A DNA stretch of 32,839 nt from Rubrivivax sp. (GTDB lineage Bacteria; Pseudomonadota; Gammaproteobacteria; Burkholderiales; Burkholderiaceae_C), in assembly GCA_018780805.1 (NCBI GenBank), contig JADMJD010000152.1:1-32839 (forward strand). The letters are read 5' to 3'. Within the stretch, counting starts at the first letter, position 1, and each line of letters begins with the position of its first letter. A program made the position numbers and the translations under genes. The notes under the pieces are model-generated. The model saw nothing but the letters and a program-made list of their open reading frames with translations. It was not told the DNA's origin and ran no database searches. Below are positions 32,233 to 32,839 of this stretch, one piece after another.

Positions 32233-32839
32233 ATGAGTGCAGTTCTCGACCACCACGGCGGTCACGCGCACGACGACCACGCCCACCACCCGCACGGCTG
32301 GCGGCGCTGGTTGTTCGCGACGAACCACAAGGACATCGGCACGATGTACCTGTTGTTCAGCTTCACGATGCTGATGATCGGTGGCGTGCTGGCGCTGGGC
32401 ATCCGTGCCGAGCTGTTCCAGCCTGGCCTGCAGTTCGTCAACCCCGAGCTGTTCAACCAGCTCACCACGATGCACGGCCTGATCATGGTGTTCGGCGCCA
32501 TCATGCCGGCCTTCGTGGGCTTCGCGAACTGGATGATCCCGCTGCAGATCGGCGCGGCCGACATGGCTTTCGCCCGCATGAACAACCTGAGCTTCTGGCT
32601 GCTGATCCCGGCCGGCCTGATGCTCGTGGGCTCGTTCTTCATGCCCGGTGGTGCCCCGGCAGCCGGCTGGACGCTCTACGCACCGCTCACGCTGCAGATG
32701 GGCCCGTCGATGGACGCTGGCATCTTCGCGATGCACATCCTGGGCGCTTCGTCGATCATGGGCTCGATCAACATCATCGTGACCATCCTGAACATGCGCG
32801 CCCCCGGCATGACGCTGATGAAGATGCCGCTGTTCTGCT
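32233..32839 (+). CDS. coxA: Cytochrome c oxidase subunit I, N-terminal part (partial)
   Basis: The first 202 residues of subunit I are present; the gene runs off the end of the window. It contains RWLFATNHKDIGTMYLLFS, the first helices, and TTMHGLIMVFGAIMPAF with a heme a axial His at residue 81. A ribosome site AGGAG (32222-32226) precedes ATG 32233 by six bases. The N-terminal cytoplasmic tail is unusually His-rich: His at 7, 8, 11, 13, 16, 18, 19 and 21. The copper-B/heme a3 centre lies beyond the window. It follows coxB after 24 bases. Confidence 0.96.
   Translation, partial: MSAVLDHHGGHAHDDHAHHPHGWRRWLFATNHKDIGTMYLLFSFTMLMIGGVLALGIRAELFQPGLQFVNPELFNQLTTMHGLIMVFGAIMPAFVGFANWMIPLQIGAADMAFARMNNLSFWLLIPAGLMLVGSFFMPGGAPAAGWTLYAPLTLQMGPSMDAGIFAMHILGASSIMGSINIIVTILNMRAPGMTLMKMPLFC

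Noticed and set aside
1..32839. CRISPR arrays, insertion sequences, tRNA or rRNA genes, phage genes
   Set aside because: No regularly spaced repeats, transposase, integrase or tRNA-like cloverleaf was seen; every long gap is accounted for.
1..32839. Intrinsic terminators
   Set aside because: I looked after each operon end for a GC hairpin followed by a T-run and found none; Rho-dependent or other termination is likely.

Overview
The window is a dense, very GC-rich stretch of ordinary chromosome from a betaproteobacterium. It most resembles Burkholderiales of the Rubrivivax/Leptothrix/Ideonella or Comamonadaceae kind. This rests on protein signatures and on gene neighbourhoods typical of that order: prfA-prmC-grxD-ubiX; hemL-thiD-rubredoxin followed by pilGHIJ-chpA; pyrR-pyrB with an inactive dihydroorotase; gpmA next to rhodanese-grxC-secB-gpsA-trmL; and a DUF2244 protein before coxB-coxA. 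A dyad-rich intergenic element near 18.5 kb resembles a repeat I associate with Comamonadaceae genomes. The assignment is inference; there is no rRNA gene to confirm it. Nothing looks like a mobile element, CRISPR array, tRNA or phage, and coding density is close to complete, with no gene-free stretch above about 180 bases.

Layout. 1-3.5 kb: the end of prfA, prmC, a small putative outer-membrane protein, monothiol glutaredoxin grxD, flavin prenyltransferase ubiX, and a pair of uncharacterised envelope proteins (a four-helix membrane protein and a DUF6152-like exported protein). 3.5-5.8 kb, minus strand: hemL overlapping a divergent thiD. 5.9-17 kb: a rubredoxin and the type IV pilus chemosensory (Pil-Chp) operon pilG, pilH, pilI, pilJ and a 2022-residue CheA-type hybrid kinase, followed by a translationally coupled, probably exported alpha/beta hydrolase. 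17-18.5 kb, minus strand: a class I DNA photolyase. 18.5-24 kb: an overlap-coupled chain algH/yqgE, ruvX, pyrR, pyrB, pyrC', an acyltransferase and a PRPP-synthetase-like protein. 24-25.2 kb: a degenerate HD-GYP protein. 25.2-25.9 kb, minus: gpmA. 25.9-28.3 kb: rhodanese, grxC, secB, gpsA. 28.3-29.4 kb, minus: comF-like and trmL. 29.4-32.8 kb: a BioC-like methyltransferase, a DUF2244 membrane protein, coxB with a fused cytochrome c domain, and the start of coxA.

How the genes fit together. The Pil-Chp proteins form one signalling pathway: receptor PilJ, coupling protein PilI, kinase ChpA and response regulators PilG/PilH. The cluster has no cheR/cheB-type adaptation genes inside it. The pyr genes encode an aspartate transcarbamoylase built from catalytic PyrB and a dihydroorotase-like subunit that has lost its zinc-binding His-x-His, so the working dihydroorotase should lie elsewhere. 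The last genes encode cytochrome c oxidase.

I did not find a convincing previously undescribed multi-gene system. The most useful leads are enzyme-family proteins with altered catalytic motifs (PyrC', ThiD, HD-GYP, BioC), the REP-like element before algH, two intergenic spots where -10 boxes for divergent genes overlap, several perfect dyads in regulatory positions, and the uncharacterised DUF6152-like gene pair.
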